Positions 42,044-48,755 of a DNA stretch of 54,328 nucleotides are shown piece after piece. This DNA is from a virus, in IMG/VR virus record IMGVR_UViG_3300038701_001289, positions 1 to 54,328 of that record; one strand, written 5' to 3'. Positions within the stretch are counted from its first letter, which is position 1. Each line of letters starts with the position of its first letter. The notes beneath the pieces are model-generated. The model did not search any database. It was not told the DNA's origin and worked only from the letters and a program-made list of their open reading frames with translations. The translations under genes were made by a program, and so were the position numbers.

Positions 42044-42202
42044 ATGACCATACATATAGCACAAACCAGTGCACATAAATCCTTACAGTCTCTAAAAAGA
42101 GAACAGTGGCGTGGACGCAGTAATTTCAACAATTATCGAAGGACTGACATCCGGTGCAGCAGGCTTCCTGTATGCATTCGGTTGGATGCTATTTCTACTT
42201 GA
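42044..42202 (+). CDS. Possible small overlapping ORF, 52 aa
   Basis: Begins MTIHIAQTSAHKSLQSLKRE with AAGGAAA at ideal distance, better than that of the next gene. Its second half overlaps the membrane protein gene in another frame. It may be a leader peptide that couples translation. Low confidence. Confidence 0.3.
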   Translation: MTIHIAQTSAHKSLQSLKREQWRGRSNFNNYRRTDIRCSRLPVCIRLDAIST

Positions 42203-42359
42203 GCGTTACTATGTTTCGCCAAAAAAGGACGCTTCACATAAGGAAGATTTGACAGCGGCGCGGGCAGAGCTTCAAGCTATCTCAGAAAGAACGGGAGAGA
42301 CCTTAGCCCGTTTCGCCACATTACTTGAGGTTATCAAGGATAGATTGGGGAGGGACTAA
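42111..42359 (+). CDS. One-TM coiled-coil protein, 82 aa, GTG start
   Basis: GTG 42111 after AAAGAGAA. A membrane span at about 17-32 (AAGFLYAFGWMLFLLE) then a charged coiled coil (LTAARAELQAISERTGETLA). Shape resembles an inner-membrane spanin or phage membrane adaptor; no lipobox is seen in the neighbour. Part of a four-gene membrane/lysis group. Confidence 0.6.
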   Translation: MDAVISTIIEGLTSGAAGFLYAFGWMLFLLERYYVSPKKDASHKEDLTAARAELQAISERTGETLARFATLLEVIKDRLGRD

Positions 42360-42360
42360 C

Positions 42361-42597
42361 ATGAGGTTACCCTCCGTTAAATATTTTTCTGAAAAACTAC
42401 GTCTTCGCCGCAAGAAAGTAGAAGACGTTGCTACTGCCCAGAAAAAATTCTATGAAGAGGCAAAAGCTAGGCACGTAGACCTAGATCGTAGGTTCGATAT
42501 GGTTAATGATCTGATGGAACAAACACTGCGCTCCCTTGGCTCTAAACCAAAAGCTTTACCCGAGAATGGTGGCGCTTCGGACAAGAAAAGAGGCTGA
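42361..42597 (+). CDS. Coiled-coil protein, 78 aa
   Basis: ATG 42361 directly after the previous stop. Very basic start (RLPSVKYFSEKLRLRRKKVE) and a long helix with heptad spacing, no membrane span. Likely partner of the flanking membrane proteins. Confidence 0.55.
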   Translation: MRLPSVKYFSEKLRLRRKKVEDVATAQKKFYEEAKARHVDLDRRFDMVNDLMEQTLRSLGSKPKALPENGGASDKKRG

Positions 42598-42598
42598 A

Positions 42599-43105
42599 AT
42601 GCAGGAGCTATACAATTTCTACAACTGGATGCAGCCGATAGACAGGCTCGCCATGGTTGTATCCTTATCGTTCGGCGTGATCGGCACGTGGGGCCTGATA
42701 TTCTTTTTTCCGAGAAAGAATTTGAGAGGACAGCGCGGGGCTTTCTGGTTGGTGTTGGCGATATGGTTGGGTTTCGCGGGTGGTATGCTAAACGCTCTTT
42801 GGTGGAAGGTCATATACCTGATCCTTCTATACAAAGGGACTATAGAGCATAGCACCTTGTTGTTTATCGGTAACGTTTGGGCAGACATGTTCGCCAAGGG
42901 TCTCGGCGCTCTTGCAATCTATCTGCACTTCTACGCAAGGTATCGTTCCATACCTGACAACGAACGCGGACACTGGACACCTCTTGCTATGGGTTTCTAC
43001 CCTGACAAGAACAAGTGGGCAGTTCGCGCACTGACGATATTCAAAAGATCGTCCGTAATAAGGTATGCCCGCAAACGTAAAGCGAAAAACCGCACAAAAC
43101 CTTAA
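42599..43105 (+). CDS. Three-TM membrane protein, 168 aa
   Basis: Hydrophobic spans at about 14-38 (LAMVVSLSFGVIGTWGLIFF), 50-75 (AFWLVLAIWLGFAGGML) and 95-120 (STLLFIGNVWADM), then a basic soluble tail. A second holin or antiholin is possible because it adjoins the GTA-type holin, but it matches no family I recognise. Confidence 0.6.
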   Translation: MQELYNFYNWMQPIDRLAMVVSLSFGVIGTWGLIFFFPRKNLRGQRGAFWLVLAIWLGFAGGMLNALWWKVIYLILLYKGTIEHSTLLFIGNVWADMFAKGLGALAIYLHFYARYRSIPDNERGHWTPLAMGFYPDKNKWAVRALTIFKRSSVIRYARKRKAKNRTKP

Positions 43106-43116
43106 AGGAAGATACC

Positions 43117-43629
43117 ATGTCCATTGCTGCCATCGCCGGTCTACTCCCCGCTGTAACTGAAATCATCGGTCGCGTCGTTCCTGATCCGAACAAGCGGGCA
43201 GAAATTCAGGCTGAATTGCTCAAAGCCACGCTTGACAGCAAGTCAGAATTCTACAAAGCTGCGGGTTCTATCATCACCGCCGAAGCGCAAGGCGAAAGCT
43301 GGATGCAGCGCAACTGGCGACCAATCACGATGCTGGCCTTCGTGTTCATTATCGTCAACAATTACATTCTGGCCCCATATACCGAATTCTTCGCAGGTTT
43401 GTTCGGTTACGCCATCACAGTGCCAGTCCTTGAAATACCGGAGGGCCTATGGGGTCTTCTCCAAATCGGCATTGGGGGTTATATTGCCTCTCGCGGTGCT
43501 GAGAAAGTTACCAGTGAGGTGCAACGGGGGCGTGTACCTTTACTCGGAAATCGCGGTGAAACGGGGCTGACAAGAGAAGACCTCGACCGCTCTAATGAAC
43601 GTCTTCTGGACGAACTTCGCGACACATAA
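43117..43629 (+). CDS. Holin, GTA 3-TM family
   Basis: 170 residues. The core SWMQRNWRPITMLAFVFIIV, NNYILAPYTEF, then VPVLEIPEGLWGLLQIGIGG and YIASRGAEK is the signature of the GTA_holin_3TM family, which releases GTA particles and phages by permeabilising the inner membrane. N-terminal amphipathic region (about 5-60) and polar C-terminus. Located after the tail genes, far from the endolysin at 8443. Confidence 0.88.
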   Translation: MSIAAIAGLLPAVTEIIGRVVPDPNKRAEIQAELLKATLDSKSEFYKAAGSIITAEAQGESWMQRNWRPITMLAFVFIIVNNYILAPYTEFFAGLFGYAITVPVLEIPEGLWGLLQIGIGGYIASRGAEKVTSEVQRGRVPLLGNRGETGLTREDLDRSNERLLDELRDT

Positions 43630-43640
43630 TAGGTCCGTCT

Positions 43641-43654
43641 TACAATCGACTATA
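43641..43654 (+). repeat. Dispersed repeat copy 19
   Basis: TACAATCGACTATAACGG, 17 bases before the next ATG; the GGAG at its end serves as the ribosome binding site. Confidence 0.88.
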
Positions 43655-43670
43655 ACGGAGACAACCCAAA

Positions 43671-43949
43671 ATGGACGTTCTTAACGATAGCTGGCAACTC
43701 GTAGGAGATGCGACCCCCGACAGTCTGCGGGTGCAGAACGTTGGCGTTACTCGTATCGCTTACGTGTTTGATACCACCGCACCGGGCGCGGGCGACATCG
43801 ACCTCGACAGTGGTGAGCATTTCATCATGCATCCCGGCGACCCGATCCAAAGCTTCTCTGGCATGAGCAGCAACAGTGTTTCCATGTATGCGCGGTCCCT
43901 CGGTCCCGCTACCGGTAAACTGTCTGTCGCCAGCTACGCCGCACCGTAA
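43671..43949 (+). CDS. Small beta-rich virion-type protein, 92 aa
   Basis: Begins MDVLNDSWQLVGDATPD. Compact, beta-rich, no charge clusters (GVTRIAYVFDTTAPGAGDID). It resembles small decoration or fibre-accessory proteins. It opens a run of surface-type genes. Confidence 0.6.
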   Translation: MDVLNDSWQLVGDATPDSLRVQNVGVTRIAYVFDTTAPGAGDIDLDSGEHFIMHPGDPIQSFSGMSSNSVSMYARSLGPATGKLSVASYAAP

Positions 43950-43970
43950 CCCGACCAAGAGGATTTCGAT

Positions 43971-44351
43971 ATGCCTAGCTCCCAAACAGGTTGGCCCGAC
44001 AACACCGGATCGGGTGAAGATACGGGCGTGATCGTCAACGCCGAAAGCGGCGGTGGCGCAAGAACCCTTCTTCTGTCTGACGTCAACACCATCCTCGAAC
44101 TTGAGGGTGCCTCGGCGTGGACCGTGACCATACCCACCAACGCTGCTACGGCGATCCCCGTTGGCTCGATTGTCAACATAACGCAGATCGGTTCCGGCGC
44201 TGTAACGGTCACCGGGGACACTGGCGTTACGTTGAACGGCGTTTCCGCAGGCGGCGCAGACATCGGAGCACAATGGACCGGTGTTTCGCTCTACAAGCGC
44301 GCTACCGATGAATGGATCATGCAGGGTTCGTTGGCAGCGGCGGTGGCGTAA
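43971..44351 (+). CDS. Fibre-type beta-rich protein, 126 aa
   Basis: Gly/Thr-rich with alternating strands: SAWTVTIPTNAATAIPVG, SGAVTVTGDTGVTLNGV. Such repeats are typical of tail fibre or spike fragments. Ends in a TAATG overlap with the next gene, suggesting a shared complex. Confidence 0.6.
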   Translation: MPSSQTGWPDNTGSGEDTGVIVNAESGGGARTLLLSDVNTILELEGASAWTVTIPTNAATAIPVGSIVNITQIGSGAVTVTGDTGVTLNGVSAGGADIGAQWTGVSLYKRATDEWIMQGSLAAAVA

Positions 44352-45574
44352 TGCTAAACAACAACATGAGATATAGGTCACTTGGCGTTTTGCCGGGACC
44401 ACAACTCTCAGGTGGAGGCGGCAGCAATGCCGCTGCTACTGTTTTCGGGTTAGCCGGTACGACCAACGGACAGCTTGTACAGTACACCACTACCGCGCTT
44501 GGTGGCCTCACCCCGAAAGCGGCTATCGTCTTGGTCAGTAACGCTACCACAGACGGCGTACACGAAGACGACAGTATGCTTTCTATTGGCTTCACGGACG
44601 GGACCACGGACGCATGTTTTGCCACTTTCAAAGAAAACCTCGCAGCTATTGAGCAACGACGAAGCTATGCTGGTCTCGCTGTAGAGATAAGCGGCAATAC
44701 CGACCTAGACGGCGTCGGCGTCTTTAGCCAATGGGTTACCAACGGCATAGAAATAGAGTGGACCACGGGCTGTAACGCTGCGCGTATCGTAATGGTCATA
44801 CTCTTCGCGGGTGACGACTTGCAAGCGCACGTTACGACAGATCAACTGGATACCACTACGCAAAGTGTGGTTACGGGTTTCCAGCCAGATGTTGTCTTTA
44901 CCGCCATGAACGGCGGGCCAGTTCCCGGTAACGGTATATTCACAGCACTTAACTTTGGTTGCTGTTTGAAAACCGGCGTATCCTCCTATACGGAGTGGAT
45001 GAACGCAACTGGTGGCGACCTTGACTCAAATGACGGTGCCAGCCGTATAGAGAGTAGCGTCGGCGCAGATTTCGATAACGCTTCCGTGAACTATTCTGTT
45101 AACTTGGATAATTTCACAGCATCTGGTTTCGACCATACGGCTGACTCTGCGCCGGGAACCGATGGTGCTGGTTTCTTGGCTATATCCTACGGCGGGCAAG
45201 CCTCTTACGATATGGACATACTCGTCTATAACAACTCTGTCGTTGGCCTTAGCGTTGAACCTGCTTACGTGATCGGTGGTCTTGGTTACTCGTCGGAGGA
45301 CGCACAAAACAACGCAAGGTGTGCGATGGGTGTTTTCACACTTCAAAGCACCGGGGCGGGGTCAGTTTGGTATCACGCCGAAAACAACGCTGACGGTAGT
45401 GAAGCCGTTAGTATGGCCGACAGCGACGAAATACACATGACGTTTCATACTGGCGCTGACCAAGGTGTTGCGGACCTCACTAGCCTAGACGCCAATGGGT
45501 TCACTCTGAATTGGACGGACGGTGCGTCCGCTCTGCACAGGGCTTGGTTCTTGGCTATTGAATTCGCTGCCTAA
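44351..45574 (+). CDS. Tail surface protein, 407 aa
   Basis: ATG 44351 overlaps the previous stop. Repeated beta strands, many Thr/Asn/Gly, few charged clusters; for example TPKAAIVLVSNATTDGVHED, DLQAHVTTDQLDTTTQ. It shows no catalytic motif. Likely a receptor-binding or decoration component of the tail. Confidence 0.62.
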   Translation: MLNNNMRYRSLGVLPGPQLSGGGGSNAAATVFGLAGTTNGQLVQYTTTALGGLTPKAAIVLVSNATTDGVHEDDSMLSIGFTDGTTDACFATFKENLAAIEQRRSYAGLAVEISGNTDLDGVGVFSQWVTNGIEIEWTTGCNAARIVMVILFAGDDLQAHVTTDQLDTTTQSVVTGFQPDVVFTAMNGGPVPGNGIFTALNFGCCLKTGVSSYTEWMNATGGDLDSNDGASRIESSVGADFDNASVNYSVNLDNFTASGFDHTADSAPGTDGAGFLAISYGGQASYDMDILVYNNSVVGLSVEPAYVIGGLGYSSEDAQNNARCAMGVFTLQSTGAGSVWYHAENNADGSEAVSMADSDEIHMTFHTGADQGVADLTSLDANGFTLNWTDGASALHRAWFLAIEFAA

Positions 45575-45591
45575 GCACGAAAGAGACTGAT

Positions 45592-47073
45592 ATGACACTT
45601 CTGCAAAACCTACTTCTTCGTACTGGTTCGCTAAACCAAGCTTACGACTCTGGTGGAAGCGCCTATGAGGGAAAATACGTGATGTTCGCCATCATGGGTC
45701 AATCAAACGCGGTTGGTCGAGGCGGGCCAATCGACGGTGTGTTGGACGCCACCGATACGGACATTCTCATGTATGTCGAAGCATCGGACAGTATCGTCAC
45801 CGCAGCCGATCCCCTTGATCACTTCGACGAGACCGCCGACACCATAGGTTACGGCCTGTCTTTCGCTAAAGATTGGCTTGCCGCGTACACACCTGCGAAA
45901 GTCATCCTTGTAGGCTGTGCAGAAGGCGGCACTGGTTTCATAGCGGGTGATTGGGAAGCTGGTGCAGGTACTACCTACGGGGCCGCTCAAACCAGATGGA
46001 ACGCCGCCTACGCAAAAGCTGTCGCTACCTACAGCGCACCTAACGTGGTTGTCGGAGGGGCTATATGGACGCAGGGCGAAGACGAAGTTTACAACAGTAG
46101 CGCTCTTTTCGAAAGCGCTGGCGAGAGCAAGAACTTCGGCGCAATGCCCACCACGCTGTTCGACATCATACGTGCAGGCGAATTTGACGGATGGTCAGCG
46201 ACAACACCTGTCATAGTGACCTCGATACCGTCGGCGTCTTTGTATACGGGGAGGACAGGTTACGCCAATATCCAAGCAGGTCTCGCAGACATAGATAACA
46301 ACCTACCGCACTCTGCATTCGTTGACGGTGCCGATCTGACTGGTTTCGAAGACACGCAACACTGGAACCCCGCGTCTTTGCGTACAATGGGTTCTCGTAT
46401 AGCGACCGCGTATGCGTCGGCACTTTCTAACGAGATAACGCTGAACTACCCCACTTTTGTGCCGGATGCGTCGAACGTAGAGACTGCGATAGCCATGGAT
46501 TACGGCGGAAGCGGCGGCAGTCTCATAGACGGTGCACCGCTGCGCGTTATTGCCGGAAGTCACGTCGCCTTCGAAAACAAACGAGTTTTCGTGGAAAACG
46601 GGGCCATGCAGTTTGATGGCGACTGTGAACTTCGTTTCCGTGGCGACCACGGAACCAAGCCGTACCTCACCGATAAGGATTTTTCCATCAAATGCCGTTT
46701 CCGCTCTACAAAAACGTCTGGTGACCAAGGCTTGATAGGCGACTACCAATCCGTAGGTAGCGAGAGGTCTTTCCAACTCTTCCTCAGAGATGGGGACGTT
46801 CTTTTCGCTATATCGCCAAATGGCTCTAGTGCGTCCGCTACGCTTAGCTCTACTACGTTCTCGGCTGACACGTGGTATGACATGGAAATGCGCCGCATAG
46901 GGGATGAACTTGAACTGTTCATGAACGGGGTATCTCAGGAGACTTACACACTCCCTGCAAGTTTCTCTTTCCACCAACCCCCGGCTTCGCAACCACTTCT
47001 GATTGGTGATTACAGGAACAATGCGGAATTCGAAGGTCAGATTGAGAGTTTCAGCATAGAGTTATTGTCCTAA
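45592..47073 (+). CDS. SGNH/SASA-type esterase fused to a lectin domain, 493 aa
   Basis: Residues 28-280 form a sialate-O-acetylesterase-like SGNH hydrolase: MFAIMGQSNAVG with Ser38, GCAEGGTGF, IWTQGEDE (about 158-165), and DTQHWNP with Asp254/His257 as catalytic pair. Residues 345-493 look like a LamG/ConA-type lectin (DFSIKCRFRSTKT, DTWYDMEMRRIGDELELFMN). The enzyme probably strips O-acetyl groups from host surface polysaccharide during adsorption. A comparable lectin-like fold occurs in the gene at 34296. Confidence 0.82.
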   Translation: MTLLQNLLLRTGSLNQAYDSGGSAYEGKYVMFAIMGQSNAVGRGGPIDGVLDATDTDILMYVEASDSIVTAADPLDHFDETADTIGYGLSFAKDWLAAYTPAKVILVGCAEGGTGFIAGDWEAGAGTTYGAAQTRWNAAYAKAVATYSAPNVVVGGAIWTQGEDEVYNSSALFESAGESKNFGAMPTTLFDIIRAGEFDGWSATTPVIVTSIPSASLYTGRTGYANIQAGLADIDNNLPHSAFVDGADLTGFEDTQHWNPASLRTMGSRIATAYASALSNEITLNYPTFVPDASNVETAIAMDYGGSGGSLIDGAPLRVIAGSHVAFENKRVFVENGAMQFDGDCELRFRGDHGTKPYLTDKDFSIKCRFRSTKTSGDQGLIGDYQSVGSERSFQLFLRDGDVLFAISPNGSSASATLSSTTFSADTWYDMEMRRIGDELELFMNGVSQETYTLPASFSFHQPPASQPLLIGDYRNNAEFEGQIESFSIELLS

Positions 47074-47077
47074 CGAG

Positions 47078-47106
47078 TTGACCCTTACAATCGATTGTAC
47101 TACGAT
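47078..47106 (+). promoter_or_regulatory. Promoter with a repeat filling its spacer
   Basis: TTGACC (47078-47083), 17-bp spacer, TACGAT (47101-47106). The spacer contains the complete perfect palindrome, a classical repressor or activator position. Confidence 0.65.
47086..47099 (+). repeat. Dispersed repeat copy 20
   Basis: TACAATCGATTGTA, perfect palindrome within the promoter spacer. Confidence 0.92.
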
Positions 47107-47170
47107 ACCCTTGTGGACGGGCCAAGCATGAGGCGTAACCCGGAAGCGAAACCTAGCTTAGGAGGCCGTC

Positions 47171-47983
47171 ATGGCTCAGCAAAACCAAATCAATACGATC
47201 ATCGAACTCGGTGTTTCGCAAGCGAACGTCAACGCGCGTGACCAGAACCTCGCCATTGCGGCCCTTGCGCAGGAAAACGCTCGTGCTCGTGTTTCCGCTG
47301 GTTCCGTCACCGACCTGACCGACAATTCCAGCGGCACCGCCGCTTCCGGCAATGCACTGGCCGCTGTCGTTAACCCCACCACTGTTGCGCAGGACGGGGC
47401 AGCACTTCTCGCACCGAAGGCCGCATTCGACACCCAGATCGGCCTTATCGAAGACGCACACGAAGAACTCGGCGTCAAGGCAAGCGAAATCATCGCGTTG
47501 ATTGCTTCCGGTTCCCGTACCGTGTCCAGCATCGATGCGGCGGCTACCGCTGACGACACCATCGCGGCCATTACCTCTGCACTGACCGGTTCCGCCGCTG
47601 CGGATCAAGGCGTTCCCGCCGCCGATGGTATCGCCCAGATCGTCCATGCCCGGAACGTACAGGCCACGCTTGCCGCTGCGATCAACTGGCTTCGTGTCGC
47701 ACAGGGCCTCGCCCCCATCACCGACAACTCCGGTGGCCATGCGTATATCTCTGACAGCGCATGGGGTACGATTGCCGACGCTGCCGCAACTGGCACCGCC
47801 GCAGCCGCAGGCGAAAACAGCTTGAGCGAGACGACTGTTGAAGCCGCACTCGCCGCGCTGAACAACAACATCGCTTCGATGGCCGCTGCGCTTACCGAGG
47901 CAAACGCCCCGGCGATTGGCCCGTTCGTGGTCGCGACCAACAACCCGCGTACCCGTTTCAGCGCAGGCGACGTGACGCCGTAA
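47171..47983 (+). CDS. Ala-rich structural protein, 270 aa
   Basis: TTAGGAGG precedes the ATG. Composition is strongly Ala/Thr/Asn with predicted long helices (NLAIAALAQENARARVSAG, TDLTDNSSGTAASGNALAA). GC-optimised codons like those of the capsid gene, its own promoter and a perfect terminator all suggest an abundant product. It could be a fibre, decoration or internal virion protein; no family is recognised. Confidence 0.65.
   Translation: MAQQNQINTIIELGVSQANVNARDQNLAIAALAQENARARVSAGSVTDLTDNSSGTAASGNALAAVVNPTTVAQDGAALLAPKAAFDTQIGLIEDAHEELGVKASEIIALIASGSRTVSSIDAAATADDTIAAITSALTGSAAADQGVPAADGIAQIVHARNVQATLAAAINWLRVAQGLAPITDNSGGHAYISDSAWGTIADAAATGTAAAAGENSLSETTVEAALAALNNNIASMAAALTEANAPAIGPFVVATNNPRTRFSAGDVTP
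47840..47867 (+). repeat. 28-bp direct repeat, copy 1
   Basis: Exact 28-bp sequence starting GAAGCCGCACTCGCC and ending GAACAACA, near the 3' end of the Ala-rich gene; repeated at 48372-48399. Confidence 0.85.
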
Positions 47984-48005
47984 TAACGCTGAAATACCAA
48001 GAAAT

Positions 48006-48036
48006 AAGGGCGGTTCTCAGTAGCCGCCCTTTTTTG
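48006..48036 (+). terminator. Rho-independent terminator
   Basis: AAGGGCGG pairs with CCGCCCTT followed by TTTTTT. Confidence 0.9.
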
Positions 48037-48128
48037 TTACAAAAACTATTGCAAAACGTGATCGTCGGATATACAACTATATCTACCGGTCGTCCCCAAC
48101 CTCCGGTGTTCCGATGCGCGGAACGTAT

Positions 48129-48176
48129 ATGACCCTGCGCCCTTCCGTTTTTCCGCAAAAACTGGCGCAGGGTCAT
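48129..48176 (+). ncRNA. Long stem-loop of unknown role
   Basis: ATGACCCTGCGCC (48129-48141) pairs perfectly with GGCGCAGGGTCAT (48164-48176). Inside it GTTTTT (48147-48152) pairs with AAAAAC (48157-48162) around CCGC. No U run follows. Confidence 0.5.
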
Positions 48177-48240
48177 TGCATTTCTAAGGTCCAGAAATAC
48201 CCTATTGCGTACTTAGACATTTTCGGTCTAAGCTACTCTT

Positions 48241-48393
48241 ATGGAAACGATCCTTGCCATATTGTTACCGTTTCTGACGGTCTTGAGCTTGGCGCACCGG
48301 GCGCGAACTAGAATTGCCGTGGTGCTACTGGCCTCTGGCGGGCGTCGTTTCCTGTTTCTCTCCCTGTTCCAGAAGCCGCACTCGCCGCGCTGA
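48241..48393 (+). CDS. Doubtful small hydrophobic ORF, 50 aa
   Basis: Reads METILAILLPFLTVLSLAHR, then a second hydrophobic stretch (IAVVLLASGG, FLFLSLF). No clear ribosome binding site. Two-span hydrophobic micro-proteins occur as phage membrane effectors, but this could be chance. Confidence 0.25.
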   Translation: METILAILLPFLTVLSLAHRARTRIAVVLLASGGRRFLFLSLFQKPHSPR

Positions 48394-48399
48394 ACAACA
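48372..48399 (+). repeat. 28-bp direct repeat, copy 2
   Basis: Exact copy of 47840-47867. In the frame used by the Ala-rich gene it would read EAALAALNN here too, then end after HELPLPDD, so it may be the decayed end of a related gene. Confidence 0.85.
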
Positions 48400-48470
48400 G
48401 GCATGAGCTGCCTTTGCCAGATGATTAGCGAAGGTAATTATTCCTCCCCCTCGAAATCAAAGTAAAACTT

Positions 48471-48507
48471 GGATGGGTTGTCGTGCGGCACCCATCCTTT
48501 TCTTTTT
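48471..48507 (+). terminator. Rho-independent terminator
   Basis: GGATGGGT (48471-48478) pairs with ACCCATCC (48490-48497), followed by TTTTCTTTTT. Confidence 0.85.
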
Positions 48508-48557
48508 AGGACAGTAAATGGATATTTAAGCTGCGTAGATGGTAGTTCGTTATATCC

Positions 48558-48586
48558 TTGACACCAGATCAATATGCTCATAGGTT
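48558..48586 (+). promoter_or_regulatory. Possible promoter of a small RNA
   Basis: Perfect TTGACA, 17-bp spacer, TAGGTT (weak -10). Confidence 0.4.
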
Positions 48587-48592
48587 TTGAAT

Positions 48593-48657
48593 GCGAAAGG
48601 TTGAACCTAGTTCGATCAAAGACGCGGGGTAGCCTTGATTGGTTGTCCCGCGTTTTT
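48593..48657 (+). ncRNA. Candidate small RNA, about 65 nt
   Basis: Between the TTGACA promoter and a terminator-type hairpin with no ORF. Contains a short AGGTT/AACCT hairpin before the terminator. Confidence 0.35.
48622..48657 (+). terminator. Rho-independent terminator
   Basis: ACGCGGG pairs with CCCGCGT, with inner AGCC/GGTT pairs, followed by TTTTT. Confidence 0.75.
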
Positions 48658-48660
48658 GCG

Positions 48661-48689
48661 TTTATATAACAGTTTCACTTCTATATAAT
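48661..48689 (+). promoter_or_regulatory. Promoter of the AAA+ ATPase unit
   Basis: TTTATA, 17-bp spacer, perfect TATAAT. The predicted start point falls on the repeat copy at 48696. Confidence 0.7.
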
Positions 48690-48695
48690 ATGCGT

Positions 48696-48709
48696 TACAA
48701 TCGACTATA
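48696..48709 (+). repeat. Dispersed repeat copy 21
   Basis: TACAATCGACTATAGCGG, 6 bases after the -10 box: operator-like position. Confidence 0.9.
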
Positions 48710-48755
48710 GCGGAAAAACGGATGCAGAATACTCTCTGCCTACATGAGGAACCCC

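Larger units (their letters stand above)
48037..48755. other. 0.7 kb mostly non-coding segment
   Basis: No convincing long gene. It contains, in order: a possible promoter (48050-48078), a long hairpin (48129-48176), a small inverted repeat (CTTAGAC 48212-48218 / GTCTAAG 48226-48232), a doubtful small ORF (48241-48393), a 28-bp repeat (48372-48399), a terminator (48471-48507), a candidate small RNA (48558-48657) and the promoter of the AAA ATPase gene. It looks like a regulatory or decayed region inserted between two gene blocks. Confidence 0.6.

Noticed and set aside
42111-42597. Rz/Rz1 spanin pair
   Set aside because: The topology of the first gene is compatible, but no lipobox-bearing small partner is present in any frame I examined.
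48114-48311. 65-codon ORF in the non-coding segment
   Set aside because: It runs across the long hairpin, has no good binding site, and its residues look random.
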